A stretch of DNA of 64,000 nt. It comes from Paenibacillus odorifer. GTDB taxonomy: Bacteria > Bacillota > Bacilli > Paenibacillales > Paenibacillaceae. The DNA lies in the NCBI RefSeq assembly GCF_000758725.1, contig NZ_CP009428.1:4402001-4466000 (forward strand). Reading direction: 5' to 3'. Below, one piece after another: positions 26,214 to 35,455 of the stretch (position 1 is its first letter; every line of letters starts with the position of its first letter). Below the pieces are notes generated by a model, which searched no databases, had not been told where the DNA came from, and saw only the letters and a program-made list of their open reading frames with translations. Made by a program: the position numbers and the translations under genes.

Positions 26214-27206
26214 TTATCGTTCTAGTTTCAACATTTCTTCATCAAACAGATGACAAGCGAGCTCATGACCTGGTTCAACTTCCCGGAATACAGGCACATG
26301 TTGCTTACAGATCTCCATACAGGAAGGGCATCTTGTATGAAAGCGACAGCCCGTCGGCGGATCAACGGGACTTGGAAGGTCACCTTTTAGAATAATGCGT
26401 TCCTTCTTCAAGCTTGGATCGGGCACGGGAACTGAAGATAGCAGCGCTTGGGTGTAAGGATGCAAGGGACGGTCATACAATGTATCCTTATCAGCCGTCT
26501 CCACAAGGGAACCCAGATACATGACCCCAATTCGATCACTAATATGCTCGACCACACTAAGATCATGAGAGATGAATAAATAGGTCAGGCCATATTCCTC
26601 CTGCAAGTCCTGTAACAGATTCAACACTTGGGACTGAATCGATACATCCAGTGCTGACACGGGTTCATCCGCCACGATTAGACTAGGGCGCACTGACAAA
26701 GCCCGGGCAATCCCAATCCGTTGCCGCTGTCCACCGCTGAACTCAAACGCAAATCGCTCAGCGTGCAAACTGTTCAATCCAACGGTCTCCAGCAGTTCGC
26801 AAGCTAGCTTATCCCGCTCTTTGGAGGACAGCTTTGTATGAATAAGCAGGGGTTCGGCGACAAGATCCTTCACCTTCATGCGTGGATTAAGTGAAGCGTA
26901 AGGGTCTTGAAACACCATCTGCATATCTTTGCGCAGAGGCCGCATTTGGTTATCTGAGATATGACTAATATTTTGCCCCTTAAACCACACTTCTCCATGA
27001 TTGGGTTCCAGTAAGCGAGTCACTAGTCTGCCCGTAGTCGATTTCCCACAGCCACTTTCACCTACAAGGCTGAACGTTTCTCCTTTACGAATGGCGAATG
27101 AAATCCCATCAACGGCGTGCAAATATTTAGTCGTTCCGAAGAAGCCCTTCTTCACAGAAAACAACTTCTTCAAACCCTTAACTTCAATTAGTGGAGTCTC
27201 TTTCAT
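26214..27206 (-). CDS. Peptide ABC transporter ATPase (OppF/DppF type)
   Basis: The start is placed at ATG 27206, which overlaps the TGA of the previous gene as ATGA; the frame itself is open further upstream. It has Walker A GESGCGKSTTGR, the signature LEFSGGQ-like FSGGQRQRIGIARAL, Walker B LIVADEPVSALD, and the C-terminal oligopeptide-transporter domain with cysteines (GCRFHTRCPSCMEIC). It pairs with the OppD-type ATPase encoded just before it. Confidence 0.93.
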   Translation of the reverse strand: MKETPLIEVKGLKKLFSVKKGFFGTTKYLHAVDGISFAIRKGETFSLVGESGCGKSTTGRLVTRLLEPNHGEVWFKGQNISHISDNQMRPLRKDMQMVFQDPYASLNPRMKVKDLVAEPLLIHTKLSSKERDKLACELLETVGLNSLHAERFAFEFSGGQRQRIGIARALSVRPSLIVADEPVSALDVSIQSQVLNLLQDLQEEYGLTYLFISHDLSVVEHISDRIGVMYLGSLVETADKDTLYDRPLHPYTQALLSSVPVPDPSLKKERIILKGDLPSPVDPPTGCRFHTRCPSCMEICKQHVPVFREVEPGHELACHLFDEEMLKLER

Positions 27207-28204
27207 AAACATCCCGCTCCTTCCGTGTCCTCCTGCTGTGTAAGCCAACAACGGCTTTTGCGCTCTAGTCCCTCAATCGGAAGTAGCTCAGGTTCGTGCG
27301 ACAGACAACGCTCCATGGCAAAGTCGCAGCGAGGCGCAAACTTACAGCCGGCAGGCATTTGTGAAAGGTCTGGCACATTCCCTTTTATAGACTCCAAGCG
27401 ATGTACATTCTGGCGCAGCTTAGGTACCGATTGAATCAATCCCTTGGTATACGGATGCTGCGGTCTGGCAAACAGCTCCTGAACAGAGGCTTCCTCCACC
27501 ACACGACCTGCATACATAACAACAACCCGGTCACATAATTCGGCAACTACTCCAAGATCATGGGTAATGAGCAGCATTCCCATATCCTGTTCATCTTTCA
27601 ACTGCTTCATCAGATCAAGAATTTGCGCTTGAATCGTTACATCGAGTGCGGTCGTGGGTTCATCGGCAATCAACAGCTTAGGATGACAAGACATGGCCAT
27701 TGCAATCATGACCCGCTGTCTCATTCCGCCGGATAGTTGATGCGGATATTCATCGATTAATTCCTCTGCGCGAGGGATACCTACAAGCCGCAACATATGA
27801 ATCGCATGCTCACGAGCCTTCTTGCGTCCATAACCCAAATGCAGTCTAATCGGCTCTGTTAATTGCAGCCCAATCCGCAGCACTGGATTAAGAGAGGTCA
27901 TCGGCTCCTGAAAAATCATTGCCAGATCATTTCCCCGGATTTGGCGCATCTCCTTCTCAGAAATCTTCGTCAAATCCTTTCCTTCAAAACGCACAGAACC
28001 TTCAGAAATTCTACCCGGCGTATCTTTAAGCAACCGCATGATCGATAATGAGGTTACACTTTTGCCACAACCAGATTCACCAACCAGGCCTAGCACTTCA
28101 CCTTTCTTAATGGCAAAGTCTACCCCCGCAACCGCAGTAATACTTCCATCGCCGCGTTTGAACTCCGTTTTCAGCCCTTGTACATCCAGCAAATGTTGAG
28201 TCAT
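27203..28204 (-). CDS. Peptide ABC transporter ATPase (OppD/DppD type)
   Basis: This 333-residue ATPase has Walker A GESGCGKSVTSLS, signature LSGGMRQRVMIAMAM, Walker B LLIADEPTTALD, and the C-terminal domain with GCKFAPRCDFAMERC typical of the di/oligopeptide family. It is the second ATPase of a complete importer. Its last codons overlap the next gene as ATGA, a sign of coupled translation. Confidence 0.94.
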   Translation of the reverse strand: MTQHLLDVQGLKTEFKRGDGSITAVAGVDFAIKKGEVLGLVGESGCGKSVTSLSIMRLLKDTPGRISEGSVRFEGKDLTKISEKEMRQIRGNDLAMIFQEPMTSLNPVLRIGLQLTEPIRLHLGYGRKKAREHAIHMLRLVGIPRAEELIDEYPHQLSGGMRQRVMIAMAMSCHPKLLIADEPTTALDVTIQAQILDLMKQLKDEQDMGMLLITHDLGVVAELCDRVVVMYAGRVVEEASVQELFARPQHPYTKGLIQSVPKLRQNVHRLESIKGNVPDLSQMPAGCKFAPRCDFAMERCLSHEPELLPIEGLERKSRCWLTQQEDTEGAGCL

Positions 28205-28217
28205 GTCTTGTCCCTCC

Positions 28218-29129
28218 TTAGTTTTTCATTTTGGGATCAAGAGCATCACGCAGTCCGTCCCCGACCAGGTTAAATGCAAGTACTGTTAAAAAGATGGCTA
28301 TCCCCGGAAAATAAACAATATGTGGAGCAATACTTAAATAATCACGTCCCATACTTAACATTGCGCCCCAATCAGGCTCCGTTGTTTTTGCACCCATTCC
28401 GAGAAAGCTTAGTGATGCAGCGGCCAAGATCGCTCCGCCAATCTTCATGGATAGATTAACGATAATGCTGGGCACGGTCTCAGGAAAAATATGACGCCAA
28501 ATAATCCGGCGATGCTTCGCTCCCATGGAACGAGCAGCTTCCACAAACAATGTTTCTTTCGCAGACAGCGTTACGCTCCGAATAATTCGGGCGAACGATG
28601 GAGTACCAAAGACTGCAACTGCGATAACAACATTGGATAGACCCGGACCGAGGATGGCGACGATCCCAATGGCAAGCAGCAAGTCAGGAAATGAAAATAG
28701 TACATCACTGCCACGCATAATAATCCGATCTAGCCAACCGCCATAATATCCACTTAACAGACCTAGGATGGTTCCAAGTACGCCTGCGATTAAGACGGAA
28801 CTGAGACTGACAGCTAAGGTTAAGCGAGTACCATCAATCAAACGGCTTAGAATATCACGGCCATATTCGTCTGTCCCGGCCCAATGTGCAGCAGAAGGAC
28901 CCGCCATAAGGGCATCGTAGTTTGGTTCATCAGGATTATACGGGGTCAGAAATGGCCCGAAAATTGCAATTAGGAATAGCAATATAATAAAAAATGCGGC
29001 CACAAGGGGCATCTTTTGTTTACTGAACTTACGTAAAAAAACACCCATACGGCCTTTTGTTTTCTCCGGGGCCAGTACCTCTCCGGGTAATGGAGATTTT
29101 GCTCCCATCACCGCCGAATTGTCACTCAT
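28218..29129 (-). CDS. Peptide ABC transporter permease (OppC/DppC type)
   Basis: This 303-residue protein has an N-terminal segment (MPLVAAFFIILLFLIAIFG, followed by the PYNPDEPNYDALM motif of DppC-type permeases), then HWAGTDEYGRDILSRLIDGT, five more membrane segments and the EAA loop (EAARSMGAKHRRIIWRHIFP) that contacts the ATPases. It is 67 bases downstream of the DppB-type gene and is part of the same operon. Confidence 0.94.
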   Translation of the reverse strand: MSDNSAVMGAKSPLPGEVLAPEKTKGRMGVFLRKFSKQKMPLVAAFFIILLFLIAIFGPFLTPYNPDEPNYDALMAGPSAAHWAGTDEYGRDILSRLIDGTRLTLAVSLSSVLIAGVLGTILGLLSGYYGGWLDRIIMRGSDVLFSFPDLLLAIGIVAILGPGLSNVVIAVAVFGTPSFARIIRSVTLSAKETLFVEAARSMGAKHRRIIWRHIFPETVPSIIVNLSMKIGGAILAAASLSFLGMGAKTTEPDWGAMLSMGRDYLSIAPHIVYFPGIAIFLTVLAFNLVGDGLRDALDPKMKN

Positions 29130-29195
29130 GATATCCCTCCTGATCCTAAATTCACCCTATAAATCTATTGAAATTCTGCTTCTTAGTCGCATTAG

Positions 29196-30116
29196 CTACT
29201 GAGAAAACCTTATTTTCGGATTAAGTACGCCATACAATAAATCTACTAATAGATTGATAAGAATAAATTGTGTAGCAAACAGAAGCAGTAAGGCTTGAAT
29301 GACTGTATAATCCCGGAACAAAATGGAGTCTACTAGCAGCCTGCCAAGACCCGGAATACTGAATACCGTCTCAACCATTACAGAGCCGCCGAGCAGGAAC
29401 CCAAACTGAAGTCCAGCTACGGTAACCACCTGAATCAAAGAGTTGCGCAGCGCATGCCTGCCGATAACAACATACTCGCGTAAGCCTTTTGCACGTCCTG
29501 TACGGATATAATCCTCCCGAAGGGTCTCCAGCATAGATGACCTAGAATAACGGGCCAACATAGACATAATTCCCATCCCAAGTGTAATGGAAGGAAGAAT
29601 ATAGGACTTCCAGGAATCAACACCACCTGTTGGAAACCAACCAAGCTCTACCGAGAAAATTTGAATGAGTACCAAGCCTAACCAAAATCCAGGAATAGAC
29701 ATCCCTGAAATGGCTGTCAACGTCCCTAAATGATCTGGCCACCGATTGCGATAAACGGCTGAAACCACGCCAATTAGAAGACCAATAATTAGAGCCCAGG
29801 CCATACTGAGAAAAGTCAGCCACAACGTTGGCATTACTCTGCTTTCTAGCATGTCGGTAACCGGGATCCCTGAACGGATCGAATTGCCCAGATTCCCACT
29901 TAGCAGATCACCCATGTAGTTTATGTATTGCTTCCACAAAGGCAGATTGAGACCCAGCTGCTCCTGAATTCCACGAATCTCTTCAAGTGTGGCATCTTTA
30001 CCGGCAATAAGTCGGGCTGGATCGCCTGGGATTAAGTGAATAAACAAAAAGACAAGCACCGATACAATGAACAACAGCGGAATAACCCCGAGGAGTCTTT
30101 GTAAAGCATATCTACC
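29196..30116 (-). CDS. Peptide ABC transporter permease (OppB/DppB type)
   Basis: The most likely start is the TTG at 30116 (LGRYALQRLLGVIPLLFIVS), preceded by AAGGGGGCTTATGAG. The frame is open to an ATG at 30197, but those first codons lie inside a strong hairpin (30157-30191) and do not look like a permease N-terminus. Six membrane segments, HLIPGDPARLIAG and the EAA loop (TGRAKGLREYVVIGRHALRN) identify the family. It heads the permease/ATPase part of the operon. Confidence 0.9.
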   Translation of the reverse strand, partial: GRYALQRLLGVIPLLFIVSVLVFLFIHLIPGDPARLIAGKDATLEEIRGIQEQLGLNLPLWKQYINYMGDLLSGNLGNSIRSGIPVTDMLESRVMPTLWLTFLSMAWALIIGLLIGVVSAVYRNRWPDHLGTLTAISGMSIPGFWLGLVLIQIFSVELGWFPTGGVDSWKSYILPSITLGMGIMSMLARYSRSSMLETLREDYIRTGRAKGLREYVVIGRHALRNSLIQVVTVAGLQFGFLLGGSVMVETVFSIPGLGRLLVDSILFRDYTVIQALLLLFATQFILINLLVDLLYGVLNPKIRFSQ

Positions 30117-30156
30117 CAACTCATAAGCCCCCTTCAGTATCGACAAATGATTTAGT

Positions 30157-30191
30157 GAGGCCGCTTCCCACCATACTACAGAAGCGGCCTC
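30157..30191 (-). promoter_or_regulatory. Intercistronic hairpin between binding-protein and permease genes
   Basis: GAGGCCGCTTC at 30157-30167 pairs perfectly with GAAGCGGCCTC at 30181-30191 (11 bp, 13-base loop). No T tract follows on the minus strand. Such hairpins often protect the abundant upstream binding-protein message or partly stop transcription, so the importer parts are made in different amounts. Confidence 0.75.
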
Positions 30192-30231
30192 GTTCATTTC
30201 TTGGGATATTAAACCTAACGTTTGTTTAGCA

Positions 30232-31836
30232 TTATTTCACTTCTGCATTCAGAACATTAATGGAACCATCCGGGAAGACCTTAACTCCTTCCAGATACGA
30301 TCTTTTGCCTGAGATGATTTGGTCGACGCCCATGAATGCCCATGGAGCATCTTCCCATATTGTTTTTTGAATATTGCCATAAATGGATTTAGCCGCTTCT
30401 GGATCAACAGATTTATTCGCCTCAGCGATCCACTTGTCTACATTTTCATTTTTATAATAAGCTGTATTTGAGCCAGCAGGCGGGAACATTTCACTACTGA
30501 ACAACCCTCTGGTTGCACCATCTGCATCACCTGAAGACGGAGACCAGCTGACATACCACATTTGAATTTTTGCTTCTTCTGGCGTCTTAGCAGAGTTAAT
30601 TTGGTCGGACAATGTGCCGCCTTCCATGGATTTCACGTCTACCTTAATCCCTACAAGTGCTAGCTGTTGCTGAATAAATTGCATACCCTTCATAGTTTCG
30701 GATTCATTTTCACCCCAAATTTCGGTTTCGAATCCATCAGGATATCCTGCCTCAGTAAGCAATTGTTTAGCTTTTTCAATGTCATAGTCATAACCTGTTT
30801 GTGGGGAATAGTATTGTGTTTTGGAAGACATCGTGGAATCAAGCTTAGCGCCAAGACCCGATTTCACAACTTTGATATAAGCTTCTTTATTGATAGCATA
30901 GTTAATGGCTTGACGAACCTTCACATCATCAAAAGGTTTTTTCATCGTATTTAACGTTACATAACGAACAATTGTCGAATCGATGGTATCTACAGTAATT
31001 CCTTCAAGACCTTCAACCTCAGATACTTGCTCCGTTGGCATTGGATAAATGAAATCTGCCTCGCCGGTCTTTAGCATGGCTATCCGTGATCCATTCTCTG
31101 GAACAGGTCTAAAGGTCACACTATCCACTTTTGGCAACCCAGCTTGCCAGTAGTCAGGGTTCTTAACGACAACCAAGCGGTCGCCTTGCACCCATTCTTT
31201 GAACTTAAATGGTCCCGTTCCTACAGGATTTTTCGAAATATCGGCGCCATTTTCTTCTAAAGCTTTCGGACTAATAATAGGTGCCATAGCTACTTTATTT
31301 AAAAATGCGTTGTACGGCTCGCTGAGTGTAATAACCACGGTTTTAGCATCAGGAGTCTCCACTTTCGCTACCTTTGCGAAGCTTTTGCGCAGTCTCAGAT
31401 TGTTCTTCTCATCTTGAATACGGGCGATGTTTACTTTAACCGCTTCAGCATTAAAGTCAGTACCGTCTTGGAATTTAACATTCTCTTGCAGTGTGAACGT
31501 GTAGACCAACCCGTCTTCACTTATGGAATGGCTTGCGGCAAGAACAGGAACTACGTTCATATTCTCGTCAAAACCCATCAGACCTTCGTACATCGTTCTG
31601 GCAGCGCTGATTGAATGCGTATCGCTTGCGTTATGAGGGTCCAGCGTAATAAAGTTAGAATTGATGGCAATTACAATGTCTTTATCATTCTTTGTAGTTG
31701 GGGTGCTAGTTTCAGTTCCACCAGCAGTATTGCCTTTTTGTCCCTCGTTGCTCGCTTTGTTGCCGCACCCTGCAGTCACTACTACTGTAATAAGCAGCAG
31801 CATGAACATTGACCATACTTTTCCTTTTGCTTTCAT
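30232..31836 (-). CDS. Peptide ABC transporter substrate-binding lipoprotein
   Basis: This 534-residue family 5 binding protein has a lipoprotein signal (VVVTAGCGNK) and a Thr/Gly-rich spacer. The core includes SISAARTMYEGLMGFDEN, KNPVGTGPFKFKEWVQGD, and FDDVKVRQAINYAINKEAYI. It would capture di- or oligopeptides, or glycopeptides, outside the membrane. The nearest build is that of DppE/GsiB-type proteins. It lies 90 bases after the asparaginase-like gene and is followed by a strong hairpin. Confidence 0.93.
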   Translation of the reverse strand: MKAKGKVWSMFMLLLITVVVTAGCGNKASNEGQKGNTAGGTETSTPTTKNDKDIVIAINSNFITLDPHNASDTHSISAARTMYEGLMGFDENMNVVPVLAASHSISEDGLVYTFTLQENVKFQDGTDFNAEAVKVNIARIQDEKNNLRLRKSFAKVAKVETPDAKTVVITLSEPYNAFLNKVAMAPIISPKALEENGADISKNPVGTGPFKFKEWVQGDRLVVVKNPDYWQAGLPKVDSVTFRPVPENGSRIAMLKTGEADFIYPMPTEQVSEVEGLEGITVDTIDSTIVRYVTLNTMKKPFDDVKVRQAINYAINKEAYIKVVKSGLGAKLDSTMSSKTQYYSPQTGYDYDIEKAKQLLTEAGYPDGFETEIWGENESETMKGMQFIQQQLALVGIKVDVKSMEGGTLSDQINSAKTPEEAKIQMWYVSWSPSSGDADGATRGLFSSEMFPPAGSNTAYYKNENVDKWIAEANKSVDPEAAKSIYGNIQKTIWEDAPWAFMGVDQIISGKRSYLEGVKVFPDGSINVLNAEVK

Positions 31837-31925
31837 TTTTTACACTCCCCTATTCAAACGATGTATTAGAAAAGCTTCTAGTCCGATTAATTACCAAACT
31901 TGAAGATTATTCTTGACCTTATGCT

Positions 31926-32930
31926 CTAGATCTCCCATTGAAATACAGCACGGCGTTCGCCGACCACAGTACCGCCATCATTAACAATCGTGTTAGGCAC
32001 AAGTGCATATAAGCGATCAATTGTGTCTTGATTGCTGTAACCAATACGTTCTAGAATCGATGCGATAATACATGGCCAGACTTGTTCTGATCCGTCGGAT
32101 ACTTTCAGTGATATACCCATTCGTTCCTTACGGAGTCCGATACCGTATACCCCTTTTGCTCCACCTTTAGCTGTCAGATTGTCATCCTTCAGGAGCTCTG
32201 AGCATACAAATTTCGTGTCAGCAATCATAACCGGGTTATCGTTCATAAGTTTTGCAATGGCAGCGGCTGCCTTACGTATATCCGTATCCTCAATCAAATC
32301 GGGACACGCTAGCTTTAGATAGGAATAAGCGATTTTATGAAGCGGAAGTGCGAAGATAGGAAGTCCACAGCCATCAATACCTTGCGGGATGGACGCTTTG
32401 GGAACTTCAGCGATATAAGCCATCATCTCAAGAATCTCCTGTTGTACAGGATGGTTAGGATCGTAATAAGTGTCTATATCCCAACCCATATATTTGCTAA
32501 GGCCCATTAAACCTGCATGTTTGCCTGAGCAGTTATGAAAGATTTTACGAGTTGGCTCATTTGCCCGGTGACGTTCTGCTTTGGCTTCTTCATTCAGCGG
32601 GTATGTAGAGCAGCAATGAAGTGACTCTTCTTTTAATCCCATTTTCTGAAAAAGAGCTTCAAGCGCTTCAATATGGAAGGCTTCTCCCCGGTGTGAAGCG
32701 GTAAACAGCGAAGCTTCTTTACTTGTCAAACCATATACTTCATCGATCCGGCGTTTCATTACCGGCAAAGCTTGGAATGGCTTAGCAGCAGAGCGAAGAT
32801 AAGTCATATGCTCCGGATCACCTGCTTTGTACAAAATGCTGCCCTTCTCATCAACTACACTAACTGCACCATAATGCACATTCTCCAGCAGGCCTCCACG
32901 ATATTCTTCTACCAATGTTGTAAATCCCAT
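31926..32930 (-). CDS. Asparaginase II-family enzyme
   Basis: This 334-residue protein matches the Asparaginase_II family (PF06089 type): RSAAKPFQALPVM, SLFTASHRGEAFHIEALEAL, HNCSGKHAGLMG and QGIDGCGLPIFALPLHKIAYSY. These enzymes resemble serine beta-lactamase folds more than classical asparaginases, and most members are uncharacterised. In this operon it could hydrolyse asparagine or the bond between asparagine and a sugar, though the known glycosylasparaginases belong to a different fold. No signal peptide. It lies 28 bases after the ROK repressor gene. Confidence 0.85.
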   Translation of the reverse strand: MGFTTLVEEYRGGLLENVHYGAVSVVDEKGSILYKAGDPEHMTYLRSAAKPFQALPVMKRRIDEVYGLTSKEASLFTASHRGEAFHIEALEALFQKMGLKEESLHCCSTYPLNEEAKAERHRANEPTRKIFHNCSGKHAGLMGLSKYMGWDIDTYYDPNHPVQQEILEMMAYIAEVPKASIPQGIDGCGLPIFALPLHKIAYSYLKLACPDLIEDTDIRKAAAAIAKLMNDNPVMIADTKFVCSELLKDDNLTAKGGAKGVYGIGLRKERMGISLKVSDGSEQVWPCIIASILERIGYSNQDTIDRLYALVPNTIVNDGGTVVGERRAVFQWEI

Positions 32931-32958
32931 CTGTACACCCTCCCTAGCAGTAGTTAAT

Positions 32959-34116
32959 TTAATCTAAGGCAAAAAATCGATTCTGTGATAAAAGTCCCGA
33001 TCCGATAATTACACCCTTCTCATTCAGCAACGAGCGATGAATCGTAAAGGAACCACGAAGCGGCTCCCATGTAAAGCGCGAGAGGTACAGCTGCTCAACT
33101 TCTTCGTATATATCCGGGAATTTGTCCACGAGTTCTCCACTTAAAATCACGCTGTCGGGGTTATACATGCATACGACATTATTAATGGTGATGGCCATAT
33201 ACATGAGTGCACGGTCGATCAAGTGAATCGCCCATTGTTCTCCTGCATGTTTTGCTGCGAATAACTCCTCAATCGTACGGATCGGGCGAATCCGATTAGC
33301 TTCAGATAATAAAGAACTGATATTTATATAGGTCTGTAAACAGCCCGCTTTGCCGCACTCACACATCATTCCGTTAGGATCCACTGTCGTATGCCCAATT
33401 TCACCCGCACTGTTCATCACCCCTCGATAAATCTCTCCCTCGAGAATCATCGCAGAACCCACGCCTTGACCGAAACCCAATAATGCCGTACGGCTGGAGC
33501 CGACTGCGGCTCCTTTAAGATGTTCAGCAAGAGCCCTTACTTTCAGCTCATTGTCCACAGCGATTTCAAAACCTGTCAGCTCTTTCAAGCGTTTGGCTAA
33601 CGGCACATTTTTCCATCCTAGCTGAACAGAGAAGACAACAATTCCTTCTTCGTTATTCACAATGCCGGGAAGTCCAACGCCAATACCCACGATACGTGTT
33701 CTGTCAATCACATGCTGCTGGAACAATTGATCGATGGCATCCTTAATTCGTTCCAGCGTTCGATCTGGACTTTCGTCTGGTGTACGGGGAAATTGACTAC
33801 TGCAGATAAGCTGTCCTTGTAAGTCCACAATTCCAATAGACATAAGACTGCGATCTAGTTCAACGCCAACCGATAATACAGAAGTGTCAATCATACCTAT
33901 TAACGTTGATTTCCGACCTAATCCTGATGATACTTGCTCAGAGTCGAGTAAATATCCTTCCTCCGTCAACTCTCCGACGATTCGACTTACAGTCGTAGGG
34001 CTCATACCAGTCTGTTTAGCAATAGAAGCGCGAGAAATCGGTTGTTGATTTTTTATAATTTCGAAAACCGTTAAACGATTTTGTCGCTTCATGAAATCCT
34101 GATCGTGCTTTTTCAC
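32959..34116 (-). CDS. ROK-family transcriptional repressor
   Basis: The best start is the GTG at 34116, seven bases after TTAGGAG; the ATG at 34122 is too close to that site. An N-terminal helix-turn-helix (ISRASIAKQTGMSPTTVSRI) is followed by a ROK sugar-binding fold with GQGVGSAMILEGEIYRG, GEIGHTTVDPNG and the zinc cysteines CECGKAGCLQT. It belongs to the NagC/XylR-type group. As first gene of the operon it most likely represses the whole unit and is released by a sugar or sugar phosphate made by the pathway. Confidence 0.9.
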   Translation of the reverse strand: MKKHDQDFMKRQNRLTVFEIIKNQQPISRASIAKQTGMSPTTVSRIVGELTEEGYLLDSEQVSSGLGRKSTLIGMIDTSVLSVGVELDRSLMSIGIVDLQGQLICSSQFPRTPDESPDRTLERIKDAIDQLFQQHVIDRTRIVGIGVGLPGIVNNEEGIVVFSVQLGWKNVPLAKRLKELTGFEIAVDNELKVRALAEHLKGAAVGSSRTALLGFGQGVGSAMILEGEIYRGVMNSAGEIGHTTVDPNGMMCECGKAGCLQTYINISSLLSEANRIRPIRTIEELFAAKHAGEQWAIHLIDRALMYMAITINNVVCMYNPDSVILSGELVDKFPDIYEEVEQLYLSRFTWEPLRGSFTIHRSLLNEKGVIIGSGLLSQNRFFALD

Positions 34117-34277
34117 GGGCATTCTCCTAATTATTTTCTCCAGTGCATTAACTGGATTAATAAACCACAAAAACAAGAAAATATTTGCAAATAAAGCGCT
34201 GATAATGTATTGTTTGATTTAAATTTTAATTTAGTTTCTCCAGTGATGGGATTAATAATAAAGGGTCATGGTTTATG

Positions 34278-34330
34278 TGTCAATATAAATGACATATTTT
34301 TTATTTAAAAATAAATGTAAGCGGTTAACT
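34278..34330. promoter_or_regulatory. Palindrome and cre-like sequence upstream of the ROK operon
   Basis: TGTCAATATAAATGACA at 34278-34294 is a 17-base palindrome with 5-base arms, about 160 bases before the repressor start. TGTAAGCGGTTAACT at 34316-34330 resembles a CcpA cre site but is one base out of register at its end. The rest of 34177-34570 is AT-rich, with no supported gene. Confidence 0.35.
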
Positions 34331-34569
34331 AAAGATAACCAACACAAAAACCATTAAATATATAACACAGACATAACACACATACCCATGAATTAGCATT
34401 TAATTTGAATCTTGAACCTATTAATTGGGATAGAAAGACTGAAAGAAGTATTTTGTTTGGATTAATGTGAGGGGGTTGAATAAAAGATTGATAATGGGAG
34501 CTGGAGCAATCTGTAGATTGAAAATATACAAAACGATGTGTGAATCGAAAATACAATGGAGGTAACACT

Positions 34570-34613
34570 CGCATCAAAAGGAAGCTCTCTAAAGGGAGGT
34601 AACCTTTGATGCG
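34570..34613. other. Hairpin downstream of mgtC-like gene
   Basis: CGCATCAAAAGG at 34570-34581 pairs with CCTTTGATGCG at 34603-34613. A direct repeat GGAGGTAAC occurs at 34558-34566 and 34595-34603. It may end mgtC transcription, though no T tract follows on the minus strand. Confidence 0.5.
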
Positions 34614-34646
34614 AAGTGAGTTAGTTACATCGAGGGTGCTAAAAAA

Positions 34647-35309
34647 TCATTGAAACTCAACGGTCTTAACGGCTGCGTCCTCTTGGATCATCGATAACAA
34701 TTGCACTGGATTAAATGATTCAGGCAATCTTACAACGATTTCTACGTTTAATTCGGATTCTACACTGTTATTTTCAGCATGAAAACTTAGAACAGCAATT
34801 TTGTGTTCTTTAAGTAACTCTTGAATTCGGCCCATAGCGCCTTCTGTGTTAGCTAGACTTATAACGAGCTGTTGGGTTTTTGGTGCGGCCAGCCAGCTGT
34901 TACGACTGTGTAAGATCTTTTGCCCAAGTAAAATGATTATCGTTGCTCCTACGCCAAGAATATAAAGACCAGACCCTATGGCCATGCCCACTCCGGCTGT
35001 TGCCCAAATCCCTGCAGCAGTAGTGAGCCCTTTGACTGTGTGTCTTTGCATAAAAATCATCCCTGCTCCCAAAAAACCTACTCCGCTTACTACCTGAGCA
35101 GCTATCCGAGCGGGATCAAGAGAAAGATTAGGCCAATCCGCTTGGTCCTGAAACCCATATTTGGAGATGACCATCATGAGTGCAGCCCCTAAGGCTACAA
35201 CAAAATGTGTTCTAACTCCAGCTTCTTTCATCCGGCTTTTGCGTTCATATCCAACTAATACGCCACAAATTCCCGCGCCAATTACACGAAGCAAATACTC
35301 AAACTCCAT
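34647..35309 (-). CDS. MgtC/SapB-family membrane protein
   Basis: The start is placed at ATG 35309, just after AAGAAGGTGAAGGT. The 220-residue protein has four to five membrane segments with RVIGAGICGVLVGYERK, GVRTHFVVALGAALMM, RIAAQVVSGVGFLGAGMIF and GLTTAAGIWATAGVGMA, all MgtC family signatures, then a C-terminal ACT-like soluble domain. Relatives help growth in low magnesium or acidic conditions, by acting on transporters or ATP synthase rather than carrying Mg. I see no magnesium riboswitch in its short leader. Confidence 0.9.
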   Translation of the reverse strand: MEFEYLLRVIGAGICGVLVGYERKSRMKEAGVRTHFVVALGAALMMVISKYGFQDQADWPNLSLDPARIAAQVVSGVGFLGAGMIFMQRHTVKGLTTAAGIWATAGVGMAIGSGLYILGVGATIIILLGQKILHSRNSWLAAPKTQQLVISLANTEGAMGRIQELLKEHKIAVLSFHAENNSVESELNVEIVVRLPESFNPVQLLSMIQEDAAVKTVEFQ

Positions 35310-35392
35310 ACCTTCACCTTCTTTCATCATGATATGTATGTTGGATTAGTACCACGTAGGATAAATTCGATAATCTATTTATTGTATCACAA

Positions 35393-35428
35393 ACAAAAAA
35401 CCATAATACGTCCTCTCGCATTATGGTT
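35393..35428 (-). terminator. Terminator after the acetyltransferase gene
   Basis: AACCATAAT (35399-35407) pairs with ATTATGGTT (35420-35428). On the minus strand a T run follows immediately. Confidence 0.8.
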
Positions 35429-35455
35429 AACTTGCTTTTATTAATTTTACACTTC

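Noticed and set aside
34329..34577. 82-residue minus-strand frame upstream of the ROK operon
   Set aside because: No ribosome binding site, AT-rich composition and no recognisable protein pattern.
35310..35398. Magnesium (M-box) riboswitch before the mgtC-like gene
   Set aside because: The leader is too short, and the only hairpin there is the terminator of the neighbouring acetyltransferase gene.
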